NCBI GenBank assembly: GCA_037783545.1
Contig: JBBELK010000512.1
Coordinates: 41,499-105,498 of the forward strand
From: Henricia sp. BOLD:AAB3569
Lineage: Eukaryota > Echinodermata > Asteroidea > Spinulosida > Echinasteridae
DNA: 64,000 bases
Reading direction: 5' to 3'
Positions 36,373 to 49,850 of the stretch are shown one piece after another. The stretch's first letter is position 1, and each line of letters starts with the position of its first letter. Both the position numbers and the translations under genes were made by a program. Below the pieces are notes generated by a model, which made no database searches, was not told where the DNA came from, and was given only the letters and a program-made list of their open reading frames with translations.

Positions 36373-37751
36373 TCCCGTCACAATCTGGGGTAAGTCAACG
36401 GCCGTACAAATGTACACCAGCGCGGCGCAGGTGTCCCAACAGCCACGGTTAGGGGAATAACCACGCAGCCGAGCTCCGTTTTCCCTAAACTCTGAAATTT
36501 CTCCGTCATTTCCCAGCGAAAATCTGTAAATTTTGCATGACAAGTGCGGAATATATACAGTTTGGAGCATGCAAAATTTGAAGTTGGTTGGAAAATTCCT
36601 TGATTTCCAAATTTGCCGGCATTTGGGACACACTTTGACCTAATTCCCGTCACAATCTGGGGTGAGTCAACGGCCGTACAAATGTACACCAGCGCGGCGC
36701 ATGCGCAGGGTGCCCCAATAGCCACGGTTAGAGGAATAACCACGCAGCCGAGCTCCGTTTTCACTAAACTCTGAAATTTCTCCGTCATTTCCCAGCGAAA
36801 ATCTGTCAATTTTACATGACAAGTGCGGAATATATACAGTTTGGAGCATGCAAAATTTGAAGTTGGTTGGAAAAATTCCTTGATTTCCAAATTTGCCGGC
36901 ATTTGGGACACACTTTGACCTAATTCCCGTCACAATCTGGGGTGAGTCAACGGCCGTACAAATGTACACCAGCGCGGCGCAGGGTGTCCCAACAGCCCAC
37001 GGTTAGGGGAATAACCACGCAGCCGAGCTCCGTTTTCCCTAAACTCTGAAATTTCTCCCGTCATTTCCCAGCGAAAATCTGTCAATTGTGCATGACAAGT
37101 GCGGAATATATACAGTTTGGAGCATGCAAAATTTGAAGTTGGTTGGAAAATTCCTTGATTTCCAAATTTGCCGGCATTTGGAACACACCTTGACCTAATT
37201 CCCGTCACAATCTGGGGTGAGTCAACGGCCGTACAAATGTACACCAGCGCGGCGCATGCGCAGGGTGTCACAACAGCCACGGTTAGGGGAATAACCACGC
37301 AGCCGAGCTCCGTTTTCCCTAAACTCTGAAATTTCTCCGTCATTTCCCAGCGAAAATCTGTCAATTTTGCATGACAAGTGCGGAATATATACAGTTTGGA
37401 GCATGCAAAATTTGAAGTTGGTTGGAAAATTCCATGATTTCCAAATTTGCCGGCATTTGGGACACACTTTGACCTAATTCCCGTCACAATTTTGGGTGAG
37501 TCAACGGCCGTACAAATGTACACCAGCGCGGCGCAGGGTGTCCCAACAGCCACGGTTAGGGGAGTAACCACGCAGCCGAGCTCCGTTTTCCCTAAACTCT
37601 GAAATTTCTCCGTCATTTCCCAGCGAAAATCTGTCAATTTTGCATGACAAGTGCGGAATATATACAGTTTGGAGCATGCAAAATTTGAAGTTGGTTGGAA
37701 AATTCCTTGATTTCCAAATTTGCCGGCATTTGGGACACACTTTGACCTAAT
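36373..37751. repeat. HOR G, copy 2
   Basis: Five units matching 33335-34715. Its own private insertions (GGAAAAATTCC, CAGCCCACGG, CTCCCGTCAT) differ from those in copy 1. The indels therefore postdate the duplication or are not real. Confidence 0.82.
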
Positions 37752-39135
37752 TCCCGTCACAATCTGGGGTGAGTCAACGGGCGTACAAATGTACACCCAG
37801 CGCGGCGCATGTGCAGGGTGTCCCAACAGCCACGGTTAGAGGAATAACCACGCAGCCGAGCTCCGTTTTCCCTAAACTCTGAAATTTCTCCGTCATTTCC
37901 CAGCGAAAATCTGTCAATTTTACATGACAAGTGCGGAATATATACAGTTTGGAGCATGCAAAATTTGAAGTTGGTTGGAAAATTCCTTGATTTCCAAATT
38001 TGCCGGCATTTGGGACACACTTTGACCTAATTCCCGTCACAATCTGGGGTGAGTCAACGGCCGTACAAATGTACACCAGCGCGGCGCATGCGCAGGGTGT
38101 CCCAACAGCCACGGTTAGAGGAATAACCACGCAGCCGAGCTCCGTTTTCCCTAAACTCTGAAATTTCTCCGTCATTTCCCAGCGAAAATCTGTCAATTTT
38201 ACATGACAAGTGCGGAATATATACAGTTTGGAGCATGCAAAATTTGAAGTTGGTTGGAAAATTCCTTGATTTCCAAATTTGCCGGCATTTGGGACACACT
38301 TTGACCTAATTCCCGTCACAATCTGGGGTGAGTCAACGGCCGTACAAATGTACACCAGCGCGGCGCATGCGCAGGGTGTCCCAACAGCCACGGTTAGGGG
38401 AATAACCACGCAGCCGAGCTCCGTTTTCCCTAAACTCTGAAATTTCTCCGTCATTTCCCAGCGAAAATCTGTCAATTTTGCATGACAAGTGCGGAATATA
38501 TACAGTTTGGAGCATGCAAAATTTGAAGTTGGTTGGAAAATTCCTTGATTTCCAAATTTGCCGGCATTTGGGACACACTTTGACCTAATTCCCGTCACAA
38601 TCTGGGGTGAGTCAACGGCCGTACAAATGTACACCAGCGCGGCGCAGGGTGTCCCAACAGCCACGGTTAGGGGAATAACCACGCAGCCGAGCTCCGTTTT
38701 CCCTAAACTCTGAAATTTCTCCGTCATTTCCCCGCGAAAATCTGTCAATTTTGCATGACAAGTGCGGAATATATACAGTTTGGAGCATGCACAATTTGAA
38801 GTTGGTTGGAAAATTCCTTGATTTCCAAATTTTCCGGCATTTGGGACACACTTTGACCTAATTCCCGTCACAATCTGGGGTGAGTCAACAGCCGTACAAA
38901 TGTAAACCAGCGCGGCGCAGGGTGTCCCAACAGCCACGGTTAGGGGAATAACCACGCAGCCGAGCTCCGTTTTCCCTAAACTCTGAAATTTCTCCTTCAT
39001 TTCCCGGCGAAAATCTGTCAATTTTGCATGACAAGTGCGGAATATATACAGTTTGGAGCATGCAAAATTTGAAGTTGGTTGGAAAATTCCTTGATTTCCA
39101 AATTTTCCGACATTTGGGACACACTTTGACCTAAT
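37752..39135. repeat. Five monomers between G2 and H1
   Basis: Units at 37752 (280 bp, GGGCGTAC and ACACCCAGC), 38032, 38311, 38590 (CCCCGCG, GCACAATTTG, TTTTCCGG) and 38863 (CAACAGCCGT, GTAAACC, TCCTTCATTTCCCGGCG, TTTTCCGAC). The last provides the 3' portion that reappears in the recombinant unit at 40234. Confidence 0.82.
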
Positions 39136-40512
39136 TCCCGTCACAATCTGGGGTGAGTCAACAGCCGTACAAATGTACACCAGCGCGGCGCAGGGTGTCC
39201 CAACAGCCACGGTTAGGGGAATAACCACGCAGCCGAGCTCCGTTTTCCCTAAACTCTGAAATTTCTCCGTCATTTCCCAGCGAAAATCTGTCAATTTTAC
39301 ATGACAAGTGCGGAATATATACAGTTTGGAGCATGCAAAATTTGAAGTTGGTTGGAAAATTCCTTGATTTCCAAATTTGCCGGCATTTGGGACACACTTT
39401 GACCTAATTCCCGTCCCAATCTGGGGTGAGTCAACGGCCGTACAAATGTACACCAGCGCGGCGCAGGGTGTCCAAACAGCCACGGTTAGGGGAATAACCA
39501 CGCAGCCGAGCTCCGTTTTCCCTAAACTCTAAAATTTCTCCGTCATTTCCCAGCGAAAATCTGTCAATTTTGCATGACAAGTACGGAATATATACAGTTT
39601 GGAGCATGCAAAATTTGAAGTTGGTTGGAAAATTCCTTGATTTCCAAATTTGCCGGCATTTGGGACACACCTTGACCTAATTCCCGTCACAATCTGGGGT
39701 GAGTCAACGGCCGTACAAATGTACACCAGCGCGGCGCATGCGCAGGGTGTCACAACAGCCACAGTTAGGGGAATAACCACGCAGCCGAGCTCCGTTTTCC
39801 CTAAACTCTGAAATTTCTCCGTCATTTCCCAGCGAAAATCTGTCAATTTTGCATGACAAGTGCGGAATATATACAGTTTGGAGCATGTAAAATTTGAAGT
39901 TGGTTGGAAAATTCCATGATTTCCAAGTTTGCCGGCATTTGGGACACACTTTGACCTAATTCCCGTCACAATTTTGGGTGAGTCAACGGCCGTACAAATG
40001 TACACCAGCGCGGCGCAGGGTGTCCCAACAGCCACGGTTAGGGGAGTAACCACGCAGCCGAGCTCCGTTTTCCCTAAACTCTGAAATTTCTCCGTCATTT
40101 CCCAGCGAAAATCTGTCAATTTTGCATGACAAGTGCGGAATATATACAGTTTGGAGCATGCAAAATTTGAAGTTGGTTGGAAAATTCCTTGATTTCCAAA
40201 TTTGCCGGCATTTGGGACACACTTTGACCTAATTCCCGTCACAATCTGGGGTGAGTCAACGGCCGTACAAATGTACACCAGCGCGGCGCATGTGCAGGGT
40301 GTCCCAACAGCCACGGTTAGAGGAATAACCACGCAGCCGAGCTCCGTTTTCCCTAAACTCTGAAATTTCTCCGTCATTTCCCAGCGAAAATCTGTCAATT
40401 TTGCATGACAAGTGCGGAATATATACAGTTTGGAGCATGCAAAATTTGAAGTTGGTTGGAAAATTCCTTGATTTCCAAATTTTCCGACATTTGGGACACA
40501 CTTTGACCTAAT
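39136..40512. repeat. HOR H, copy 1 (five monomers, 1377 bp)
   Basis: Units at 39136, 39409, 39682, 39961 and 40234. Markers: CAACAGCCGT; CCGTCCCAAT with GTCCAAACAG, CTCTAAAAT and AGTACGG; TCACAAC with CACAGTTAG, CATGTAAAATT and CCAAGTTT; ACAATTTTGGG with GAGTAACC; and a long AGAGG unit. The last unit is recombinant: its 3' part (TTTTGCATG, TTTTCCGAC) resembles 38863 rather than 41611. Confidence 0.9.
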
Positions 40513-41889
40513 TCCCGTCACAATCTGGGGTGAGTCAACAGCCGTACAAATGTACACCAGCGCGGCGCAGGGTGTCCCAACAGCCACGGTTAGGGGAATA
40601 ACCACGCAGCCGAGCTCCGTTTTCCCTAAACTCTGAAATTTCTCCGTCATTTCCCAGCGAAAATCTGTCAATTTTACATGACAAGTGCGGAATATATACA
40701 GTTTGGAGCATGCAAAATTTGAAGTTGGTTGGAAAATTCCTTGATTTCCAAATTTGCCGGCATTTGGGACACACTTTGACCTAATTCCCGTCCCAATCTG
40801 GGGTGAGTCAACGGCCGTACAAATGTACACCAGCGCGGCGCAGGGTGTCCAAACAGCCACGGTTAGGGGAATAACCACGCAGCCGAGCTCCGTTTTCCCT
40901 AAACTCTAAAATTTCTCCGTCATTTCCCAGCGAAAATCTGTCAATTTTGCATGACAAGTACGGAATATATACAGTTTGGAGCATGCAAAATTTGAAGTTG
41001 GTTGGAAAATTCCTTGATTTCCAAATTTGCCGGCATTTGGGACACACCTTGACCTAATTCCCGTCACAATCTGGGGTGAGTCAACGGCCGTACAAATGTA
41101 CACCAGCGCGGCGCATGCGCAGGGTGTCACAACAGCCACAGTTAGGGGAATAACCACGCAGCCGAGCTCCGTTTTCCCTAAACTCTGAAATTTCTCCGTC
41201 ATTTCCCAGCGAAAATCTGTCAATTTTGCATGACAAGTGCGGAATATATACAGTTTGGAGCATGTAAAATTTGAAGTTGGTTGGAAAATTCCATGATTTC
41301 CAAGTTTGCCGGCATTTGGGACACACTTTGACCTAATTCCCGTCACAATTTTGGGTGAGTCAACGGCCGTACAAATGTACACCAGCGCGGCGCAGGGTGT
41401 CCCAACAGCCACGGTTAGGGGAGTAACCACGCAGCCGAGCTCCGTTTTCCCTAAACTCTGAAATTTCTCCGTCATTTCCCAGCGAAAATCTGTCAATTTT
41501 GCATGACAAGTGCGGAATATATACAGTTTGGAGCATGCAAAATTTGAAGTTGGTTGGAAAATTCCTTGATTTCCAAATTTGCCGGCATTTGGGACACACT
41601 TTGACCTAATTCCCGTCACAATCTGGGGTGAGTCAACGGCCGTACAAATGTACACCAGCGCGGCGCATGTGCAGGGTGTCCCAACAGCCACGGTTAGAGG
41701 AATAACCACGCAGCCGAGCTCCGTTTTCCCTAAACTCTGAAATTTCTCCGTCATTTCCCAGCGAAAATCTGTCAATTTTACATGACAAGTGCGGAATATA
41801 TACAGTTTGGAGCATGCAAAATTTGAAGTTGGTTGGAAAATTCCTTGATTTCCAAATTTGCCGGCATTTGGGACACACTTTGACCTAAT
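40513..41889. repeat. HOR H, copy 2 (1377 bp)
   Basis: Directly follows copy 1 and repeats its five units with the same rare markers. The last unit (41611) has TTTTACATG and TTGCCGGC where copy 1 has TTTTGCATG and TTTTCCGAC, which identifies the exchange point in copy 1. Confidence 0.9.
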
Positions 41890-44630
41890 TCCGGTCACAA
41901 TCTGGGGTGAGTCAACGGCCGTACAAATGTACACCAGCGCGGCGCATGCGCAGGGTGTCCCAACAGCCACGGTTAGGGGAATAACCACGCAGCCGAGCTC
42001 CGTTTTCCCTAAACTCTGAAATTTCTCCGTCATTTCCCAGCGAAAATCTGTCAATTTTGCATGACAAGTGCGGAATATATACAGTTTGGAGCATGCAAAA
42101 TTTGAAGTTGGTTGGAAAATTCCTTGATTTCCAAATTTGCCGGCATTTGGGACACACTTTGACCTAATTCCCGTCACAATCTGGGGTGAGTCAACGGCCG
42201 TACAAATGTACACCAGCGCGGCGCAGGGTGTCCCAACAGCCACGGTTAGGGGAATAACCACGCAGCCGAGCTCCGTTTTCCCTAAACTCTGAAATTTCTC
42301 CGTCATTTCCCCGCGAAAATCTGTCAATTTTGCATGACAAGTGCGGAATATATACAGTTTGGAGCATGCACAATTTGAAGTTGGTTGGAAAATTCCTTGA
42401 TTTCCAAATTTTCCGTCATTTGGGACACACTTTGACCTAATTCCCGTCACAATCTGGGGTGAGTCAACAGCCGTACAAATGTAAACCAGCGCGGCGCAGG
42501 GTGTCCCAACAGCCACGGTTAGGGGAATAACCACGCAGCCGAGCTCCGTTTTCCCTAAACTCTGAAATTTCTCCGTCATTTCCCAGCGAAAATCTGTCAA
42601 TTTTACATGACAAGTGCGGAATATATACAGTTTGGAGCATGCAAAATTTGAAGTTGGTTGTAAAATTCCTTGATTTCCAAATTTGCCGGCATTTGGGACA
42701 CACTTTGACCTAATTCCCGTCACAATCTGGGGTGAGTCAACGGCCGTACAAATGTACACCAGCGCGGCGCAGGGTGTCCCAACAGCCACGGTTAGGGGAA
42801 TAACCACGCAGCCGAGCTCCGTTTTCCCTAAACTCTGAAATTTCTCCGTCATTTCCCAGCGAAAATCTGTCAATTTTGCATGACAAGTGCGGAATATATA
42901 CAGTTTGGAGCATGCAAAATTTGAAGTTGGTTGGAAAATTCCTTGATTTCCAAATTTGCCGGCAATTGGGACACACTTTGACCTAATTCCCGTCACAATC
43001 TGGGGTGAGTCAACGGCCGTACAAATGTACACCAGCGCGGCGCAGGGTGTCCCAACAGCCACGGTTAGGGGAATAACCACGCAGCCGAGCTCCGTTTTCC
43101 CTAAACTCTGAAATTTCTCCGTCATTTCCCAGCGAAAATCTGTCAATTTTGCATGACAAGTGCGGAATATATACAGTTTGGAGCATGCAAAATTTGAAGT
43201 TGGTTGGAAAATTCCTTGATTTCCAAATTTGCCGGCATTTGGGACACACTTTGACCTAATTCCCGTCACAATCTGGGGTGAGTCAACGGCCGTACAAATG
43301 TACACCAGCGCGGCGCATGCGCAGGGTGTCCCAACAGCCACGGTTACGGGAATAACCACGCAGCCGAGCTCCGTTTTCCCTAAACTCTGAAATTTCTCCG
43401 TCATTTCCCAGCGAAAATCTGTCAATTTTACATGACAAGTGCGGAATATATACAGTTTGGAGCATGCAAAATTTGAAGTTGGTTGGAAAATTCCTTGATT
43501 TCCAAATTTGCCGGCATTTGGGACACACTTTGACCTAATTCCCGTCACAATCTGGGGTGAGTCAACGGCCGTACAAATGTACACCAGCGCGGCGCAGGGT
43601 GTCCCAACAGCCACGGTTAGGGGAATAACCACGCAGCCGAGCTCCGTTTTCCCTAAACTCTGAAATTTCTCCGTCATTTCCCAGCGAAAATCAGTCAATT
43701 TTGCATGACAAGTGCGGAATATATACAGTTTGGAGCATGCAAAATTTGAAGTTGGTTGGAAAATTCCTTGATTTCCAAATTTGCCGGCATTTGGGACACA
43801 CCTTTACCTAATTCCCGTCACAATCTGGGGTGAGTCAACGGCCGTACAAATGTACACCAGCGCGGCGCAGGGTGTCCCAACAGCCACGGTTAGGGGAATA
43901 ACCACGCAGCCGAGCTCCGTTTTCCCTAAACTCTGAAATTTCTTCGTCATTTCCCCGCGAAAATCTGTCAATTTTGCATGACAAGTGCGGAATATATACA
44001 GTTTGGAGCATGCAAAATTTGAAGTTGGTTTGAAAATTCCTTGATTTCCAAATTTGCCGGCATTTGGGACACAATTTGACCTAATTCCCGTCACAATCTG
44101 GGGTGAGTCAACGGCCGTACAAATGTACACCAGCGCGGCGCAGGGTGTCCCAACAGCCACGGTTAGGGGAATAACCACGCAGCCGAGCTCCGTTTTCCCT
44201 AAACTCTGAAATTTCTCCGTCATTTCCCAGCGAAAATCTGTCAATTTTGCATGACAAGTGCGGAATATATACAGTTTGGAGCATGCAAAATTTGAAGTTG
44301 GTTGGAAAATTCCTTGATTTCCAAATTTGCCGGCATTTGGGACACACTTTGACCTAATTCCCGTCACAATCTGGGGTAAGTCAACGGCCGTACAAATGTA
44401 CACCAGCGCGGCGCAGGTGTCTCAACAGCCACGGTTAGGGGAATAACCACGCAGCCGAGCTCCGTTTTCCCTAAACTCTGAAATTTCTCCGTCATTTCCC
44501 AGCGAAAATCTGTAAATTTTGCATGACAAGTGCGGAATATATACAGTTTGGAGCATGCAAAATTTGAAGTTGGTTGGAAAATTCCTTGATTTCCAAATTT
44601 GCCGGCATTTGGGACACACTTTGACCTAAT
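41890..44630. repeat. HOR I, copy 1 (10 monomers, 2741 bp)
   Basis: Units at 41890, 42169, 42442, 42715, 42988, 43261, 43540, 43813, 44086 and 44359. Markers: CCGGTCACAAT start; CCCCGCG with GCACAATTTG and TTTTCCGTC; CAACAGCCGT with GTAAACC and GGTTGTAAAATT; GGCAATTGGG; GTTACGGG; AATCAGTCAAT with CACCTTTACC; TTCTTCGTC; and a 272-bp unit with GTAAG, CAGGTGTCTC and CTGTAAATTTT. Confidence 0.9.
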
Positions 44631-47098
44631 TCCGGTCACAATCTGGGGTGAGTCAACGGCCGTACAAATGTACACCAGCGCGGCGCATGCGCAGGGTGTC
44701 CCAACAGCCACGGTTAGGGGAATAACCACGCAGCCGAGCTCCGTTTTCCCTAAACTCTGAAATTTCTCCGTCATTTCCCAGCGAAAATCTGTCAATTTTG
44801 CATGACAAGTGCGGAATATATACAGTTTGGAGCATGCAAAATTTGAAGTTGGTTGGAAAATTCCTTGATTTCCAAATTTGCCGGCATTTGGGACACACTT
44901 TGACCTAATTCCCGTCACAATCTGGGGTGAGTCAACGGCCGTACAAATGTACACCAGCGCGGCGCAGGGTGTCCCAACAGCCACGGTTAGGGGAATAACC
45001 ACGCAGCCGAGCTCCGTTTTCCCTAAACTCTGAAATTTCTCCGTCATTTCCCCGCGAAAATCTGTCAATTTTGCATGACAAGTGCGGAATATATACAGTT
45101 TGGAGCATGCACAATTTGAAGTTGGTTGGAAAATTCCTTGATTTCCAAATTTTCCGTCATTTGGGACACACTTTGACCTAATTCCCGTCACAATCTGGGG
45201 TGAGTCAACAGCCGTACAAATGTAAACCAGCGCGGCGCAGGGTGTCCCAACAGCCACGGTTAGGGGAATAACCACGCAGCCGAGCTCCGTTTTCCCTAAA
45301 CTCTGAAATTTCTCCGTCATTTCCCAGCGAAAATCTGTCAATTTTACATGACAAGTGCGGAATATATACAGTTTGGAGCATGCAAAATTTGAAGTTGGTT
45401 GTAAAATTCCTTGATTTCCAAATTTGCCGGCATTTGGGACACACTTTGACCTAATTCCCGTCACAATCTGGGGTGAGTCAACGGCCGTACAAATGTACAC
45501 CAGCGCGGCGCAGGGTGTCCCAACAGCCACGGTTAGGGGAATAACCACGCAGCCGAGCTCCGTTTTCCCTAAACTCTGAAATTTCTCCGTCATTTCCCAG
45601 CGAAAATCTGTCAATTTTGCATGACAAGTGCGGAATATATACAGTTTGGAGCATGCAAAATTTGAAGTTGGTTGGAAAATTCCTTGATTTCCAAATTTGC
45701 CGGCAATTGGGACACACTTTGACCTAATTCCCGTCACAATCTGGGGTGAGTCAACGGCCGTACAAATGTACACCAGCGCGGCGCAGGGTGTCCCAACAGC
45801 CACGGTTAGGGGAATAACCACGCAGCCGAGCTCCGTTTTCCCTAAACTCTGAAATTTCTCCGTCATTTCCCAGCGAAAATCTGTCAATTTTGCATGACAA
45901 GTGCGGAATATATACAGTTTGGAGCATGCAAAATTTGAAGTTGGTTGGAAAATTCCTTGATTTCCAAATTTGCCGGCATTTGGGACACACTTTGACCTAA
46001 TTCCCGTCACAATCTGGGGTGAGTCAACGGCCGTACAAATGTACACCAGCGCGGCGCATGCGCAGGGTGTCCCAACAGCCACGGTTACGGGAATAACCAC
46101 GCAGCCGAGCTCCGTTTTCCCTAAACTCTGAAATTTCTCCGTCATTTCCCAGCGAAAATCTGTCAATTTTACATGACAAGTGCGGAATATATACAGTTTG
46201 GAGCATGCAAAATTTGAAGTTGGTTGGAAAATTCCTTGATTTCCAAATTTGCCGGCATTTGGGACACACTTTGACCTAATTCCCGTCACAATCTGGGGTG
46301 AGTCAACGGCCGTACAAATGTACACCAGCGCGGCGCAGGGTGTCCCAACAGCCACGGTTAGGGGAATAACCACGCAGCCGAGCTCCGTTTTCCCTAAACT
46401 CTGAAATTTCTTCGTCATTTCCCCGCGAAAATCTGTCAATTTTGCATGACAAGTGCGGAATATATACAGTTTGGAGCATGCAAAATTTGAAGTTGGTTTG
46501 AAAATTCCTTGATTTCCAAATTTGCCGGCATTTGGGACACAATTTGACCTAATTCCCGTCACAATCTGGGGTGAGTCAACGGCCGTACAAATGTACACCA
46601 GCGCGGCGCAGGGTGTCCCAACAGCCACGGTTAGGGGAATAACCACGCAGCCGAGCTCCGTTTTCCCTAAACTCTGAAATTTCTCCGTCATTTCCCAGCG
46701 AAAATCTGTCAATTTTGCATGACAAGTGCGGAATATATACAGTTTGGAGCATGCAAAATTTGAAGTTGGTTGGAAAATTCCTTGATTTCCAAATTTGCCG
46801 GCATTTGGGACACACTTTGACCTAATTCCCGTCACAATCTGGGGTAAGTCAACGGCCGTACAAATGTACACCAGCGCGGCGCAGGTGTCTCAACAGCCAC
46901 GGTTAGGGGAATAACCACGCAGCCGAGCTCCGTTTTCCCTAAACTCTGAAATTTCTCCGTCATTTCCCAGCGAAAATCTGTAAATTTTGCATGACAAGTG
47001 CGGAATATATACAGTTTGGAGCATGCAAAATTTGAAGTTGGTTGGAAAATTCCTTGATTTCCAAATTTGCCGGCATTTGGGACACACTTTGACCTAAT
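44631..47098. repeat. HOR I, copy 2 (nine monomers, 2468 bp)
   Basis: Follows copy 1 directly and begins with the same CCGGTCACAAT start. The unit equivalent to 43540 (AATCAGTCAAT) is absent, so the offset drops from 2741 to 2468 bp between the sixth and seventh units. Otherwise the copies look identical or nearly so by eye. Confidence 0.9.
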
Positions 47099-49850
47099 TC
47101 CCGTCACAATCTGGGGTGAGTCAACGGCCGTACAAATGTACACCAGCGCGGCGCATGCGCAGGGTGTCCCAACAGCCACGGTTAGAGGAATAACCACGCA
47201 GCCGAGCTCCGTTTTCACTAAACTCTGAAATTTCTCCGTCATTTCCCAGCGAAAATCTGTCAATTTTACATGACAAGTGCGGAATATATACAGTTTGGAG
47301 CATGCAAATTTTGAAGTTGGTTGGAAAATTCCTTGATTTCCAAATTTGCCGGCATTTGGGACACACTTTGACCTAATTCCCGTCACAATCTGGGGTGAGT
47401 CAACGGCCGTACAAATGTACACCAGCGCGGCGCAGGGTGTCCCAACAGCCACGGTTAGGGGAATAACCACGCAGCCGAGCTCCGTTTTCCCTAAACTCTG
47501 AAATTTCTCCGTCATTTCCCAGCGAAAATCTGTCAATTGTGCATGACAAGTGCGGAATATATACAGTTTGGAGCATGCAAAATTTGAAGTTGGTTGGAAA
47601 ATTCCTTGATTTCCAAATTTGCCGGCATTTGGGACACACCTTGACCTAATTCCCGTCACAATCTGGGGTGAGTCAACGGCCGTACAAATGTACACCAGCG
47701 CGGCGCATGCGCAGGGTGTCCCAACAGCCACGGTTAGGGGAATAACCACGCAGCCGAGCTCCGTTTTCCCTAAACTCTGAAATTTATCCGTCATTTCCCA
47801 GCGAAAATCTGTCAATTTTGCATGACAAGTGCGGAATATATACAGTTTGGAGCATGCAAAATTTCAGTTGGTTGGAAAATTCCTTGATTTCCAAATTTGC
47901 CGGCATTTGGGACACACTTTGACCTAATTCCCGTCACAATCTGGGGTGAGTCAACGGCCGTACAAATGTACACCAGCGCGGCGCAGGGTGTCCCAACAGC
48001 CACGGTTAGGGGAATAACCACGCAGCCGAGCTCCGTTTTCCCTAAACTCTGAAATTTCTCCGTCATTTCCACGCGAAAATCTGTCAATTTTGCATGACAA
48101 GTGCGGAATATATACAGTTTGGAGCATGCAAAATTTGAAGTTGGTTGGAAAATTCCTTGATTTCCAAATTTTCCGGCATTTGGGACACACTTTGACCTAA
48201 TTCCCGTCACAATCTGGGGTGAGTCAACAGCCGTACACATGTACACCAGCGCGGCGTAGGGTGTCCCAACAGCCACGGTTAGGGGAATAAACACGCAGCC
48301 GAGCTCCGTTTTCCCTAAACTCTGAAATTTCTCCGTCATTTCCCAGCGAAAATCTGTCAATTTTGCATGACAAGTGCGGAATATATACAGTTTGGAGCAT
48401 GCAAAATTTGAAGTTGGTTGGAAAATTCCTTGATTTCCAAATTTGCCGGCATTTGGGACACACTTTGACCTAATTCCCGTCACAATCTGGGGTGAGTCAA
48501 CGGCCGTACAAATGTACACCAGCGCGGCGCATGCGCAGGGTGTCCCAACAGCCACGGTTAGAGGAATAACCACGCAGCCGAGCTCCGTTTTCACTAAACT
48601 CTGAAATTTCTCCGTCATTTCCCAGCGAAAATCTGTCAATTTTACATGACAAGTGCGGAATATATACAGTTTGGAGCATGCAAATTTTGAAGTTGGTTGG
48701 AAAATTCCTTGATTTCCAAATTTGCCGGCATTTGGGACACACTTTGACCTAATTCCCGTCACAATCTGGGGTGAGTCAACGGCCGTACAAATGTACACCA
48801 GCGCGGCGCAGGGTGTCCCAACAGCCACGGTTAGGGGAATAACCACGCAGCCGAGCTCCGTTTTCCCTAAACTCTGAAATTTCTCCGTCATTTCCCAGCG
48901 AAAATCTGTCAATTGTGCATGACAAGTGCGGAATATATACAGTTTGGAGCATGCAAAATTTGAAGTTGGTTGGAAAATTCCTTGATTTCCAAATTTGCCG
49001 GCATTTGGGACACACCTTGACCTAATTCCCGTCACAATCTGGGGTGAGTCAACGGCCGTACAAATGTACACCAGCGCGGCGCATGCGCAGGGTGTCCCAA
49101 CAGCCACGGTTAGGGGAATAACCACGCAGCCGAGCTCCGTTTTCCCTAAACTCTGAAATTTATCCGTCATTTCCCAGCGAAAATCTGTCAATTTTGCATG
49201 ACAAGTGCGGAATATATACAGTTTGGAGCATGCAAAATTTCAGTTGGTTGGAAAATTCCTTGATTTCCAAATTTGCCGGCATTTGGGACACACTTTGACC
49301 TAATTCCCGTCACAATCTGGGGTGAGTCAACGGCCGTACAAATGTACACCAGCGCGGCGCAGGGTGTCCCAACAGCCACGGTTAGGGGAATAACCACGCA
49401 GCCGAGCTCCGTTTTCCCTAAACTCTGAAATTTCTCCGTCATTTCCACGCGAAAATCTGTCAATTTTGCATGACAAGTGCGGAATATATACAGTTTGGAG
49501 CATGCAAAATTTGAAGTTGGTTGGAAAATTCCTTGATTTCCAAATTTTCCGGCATTTGGGACACACTTTGACCTAATTCCCGTCACAATCTGGGGTGAGT
49601 CAACAGCCGTACACATGTACACCAGCGCGGCGTAGGGTGTCCCAACAGCCACGGTTAGGGGAATAAACACGCAGCCGAGCTCCGTTTTCCCTAAACTCTG
49701 AAATTTCTCCGTCATTTCCCAGCGAAAATCTGTCAATTTTGCATGACAAGTGCGGAATATATACAGTTTGGAGCATGCAAAATTTGAAGTTGGTTGGAAA
49801 ATTCCTTGATTTCCAAATTTGCCGGCATTTGGGACACACTTTGACCTAAT
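47099..49850. repeat. Nested 1376-bp tandem duplication inside HOR J copy 1
   Basis: Five units (279, 273, 278, 273, 273) repeated once, back to back. Markers: TTTTCACTAAAC with GCAAATTTTGAAG; TTGTGCATG with CACCTTG; TTTATCC with a one-base-shorter ATTTCAGTTGG; TTTCCACGCG with TTTTCCGG; and CAGCCGTACACATG with GGCGTAGGG and AATAAACACG. The two copies look identical by eye. Confidence 0.92.
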
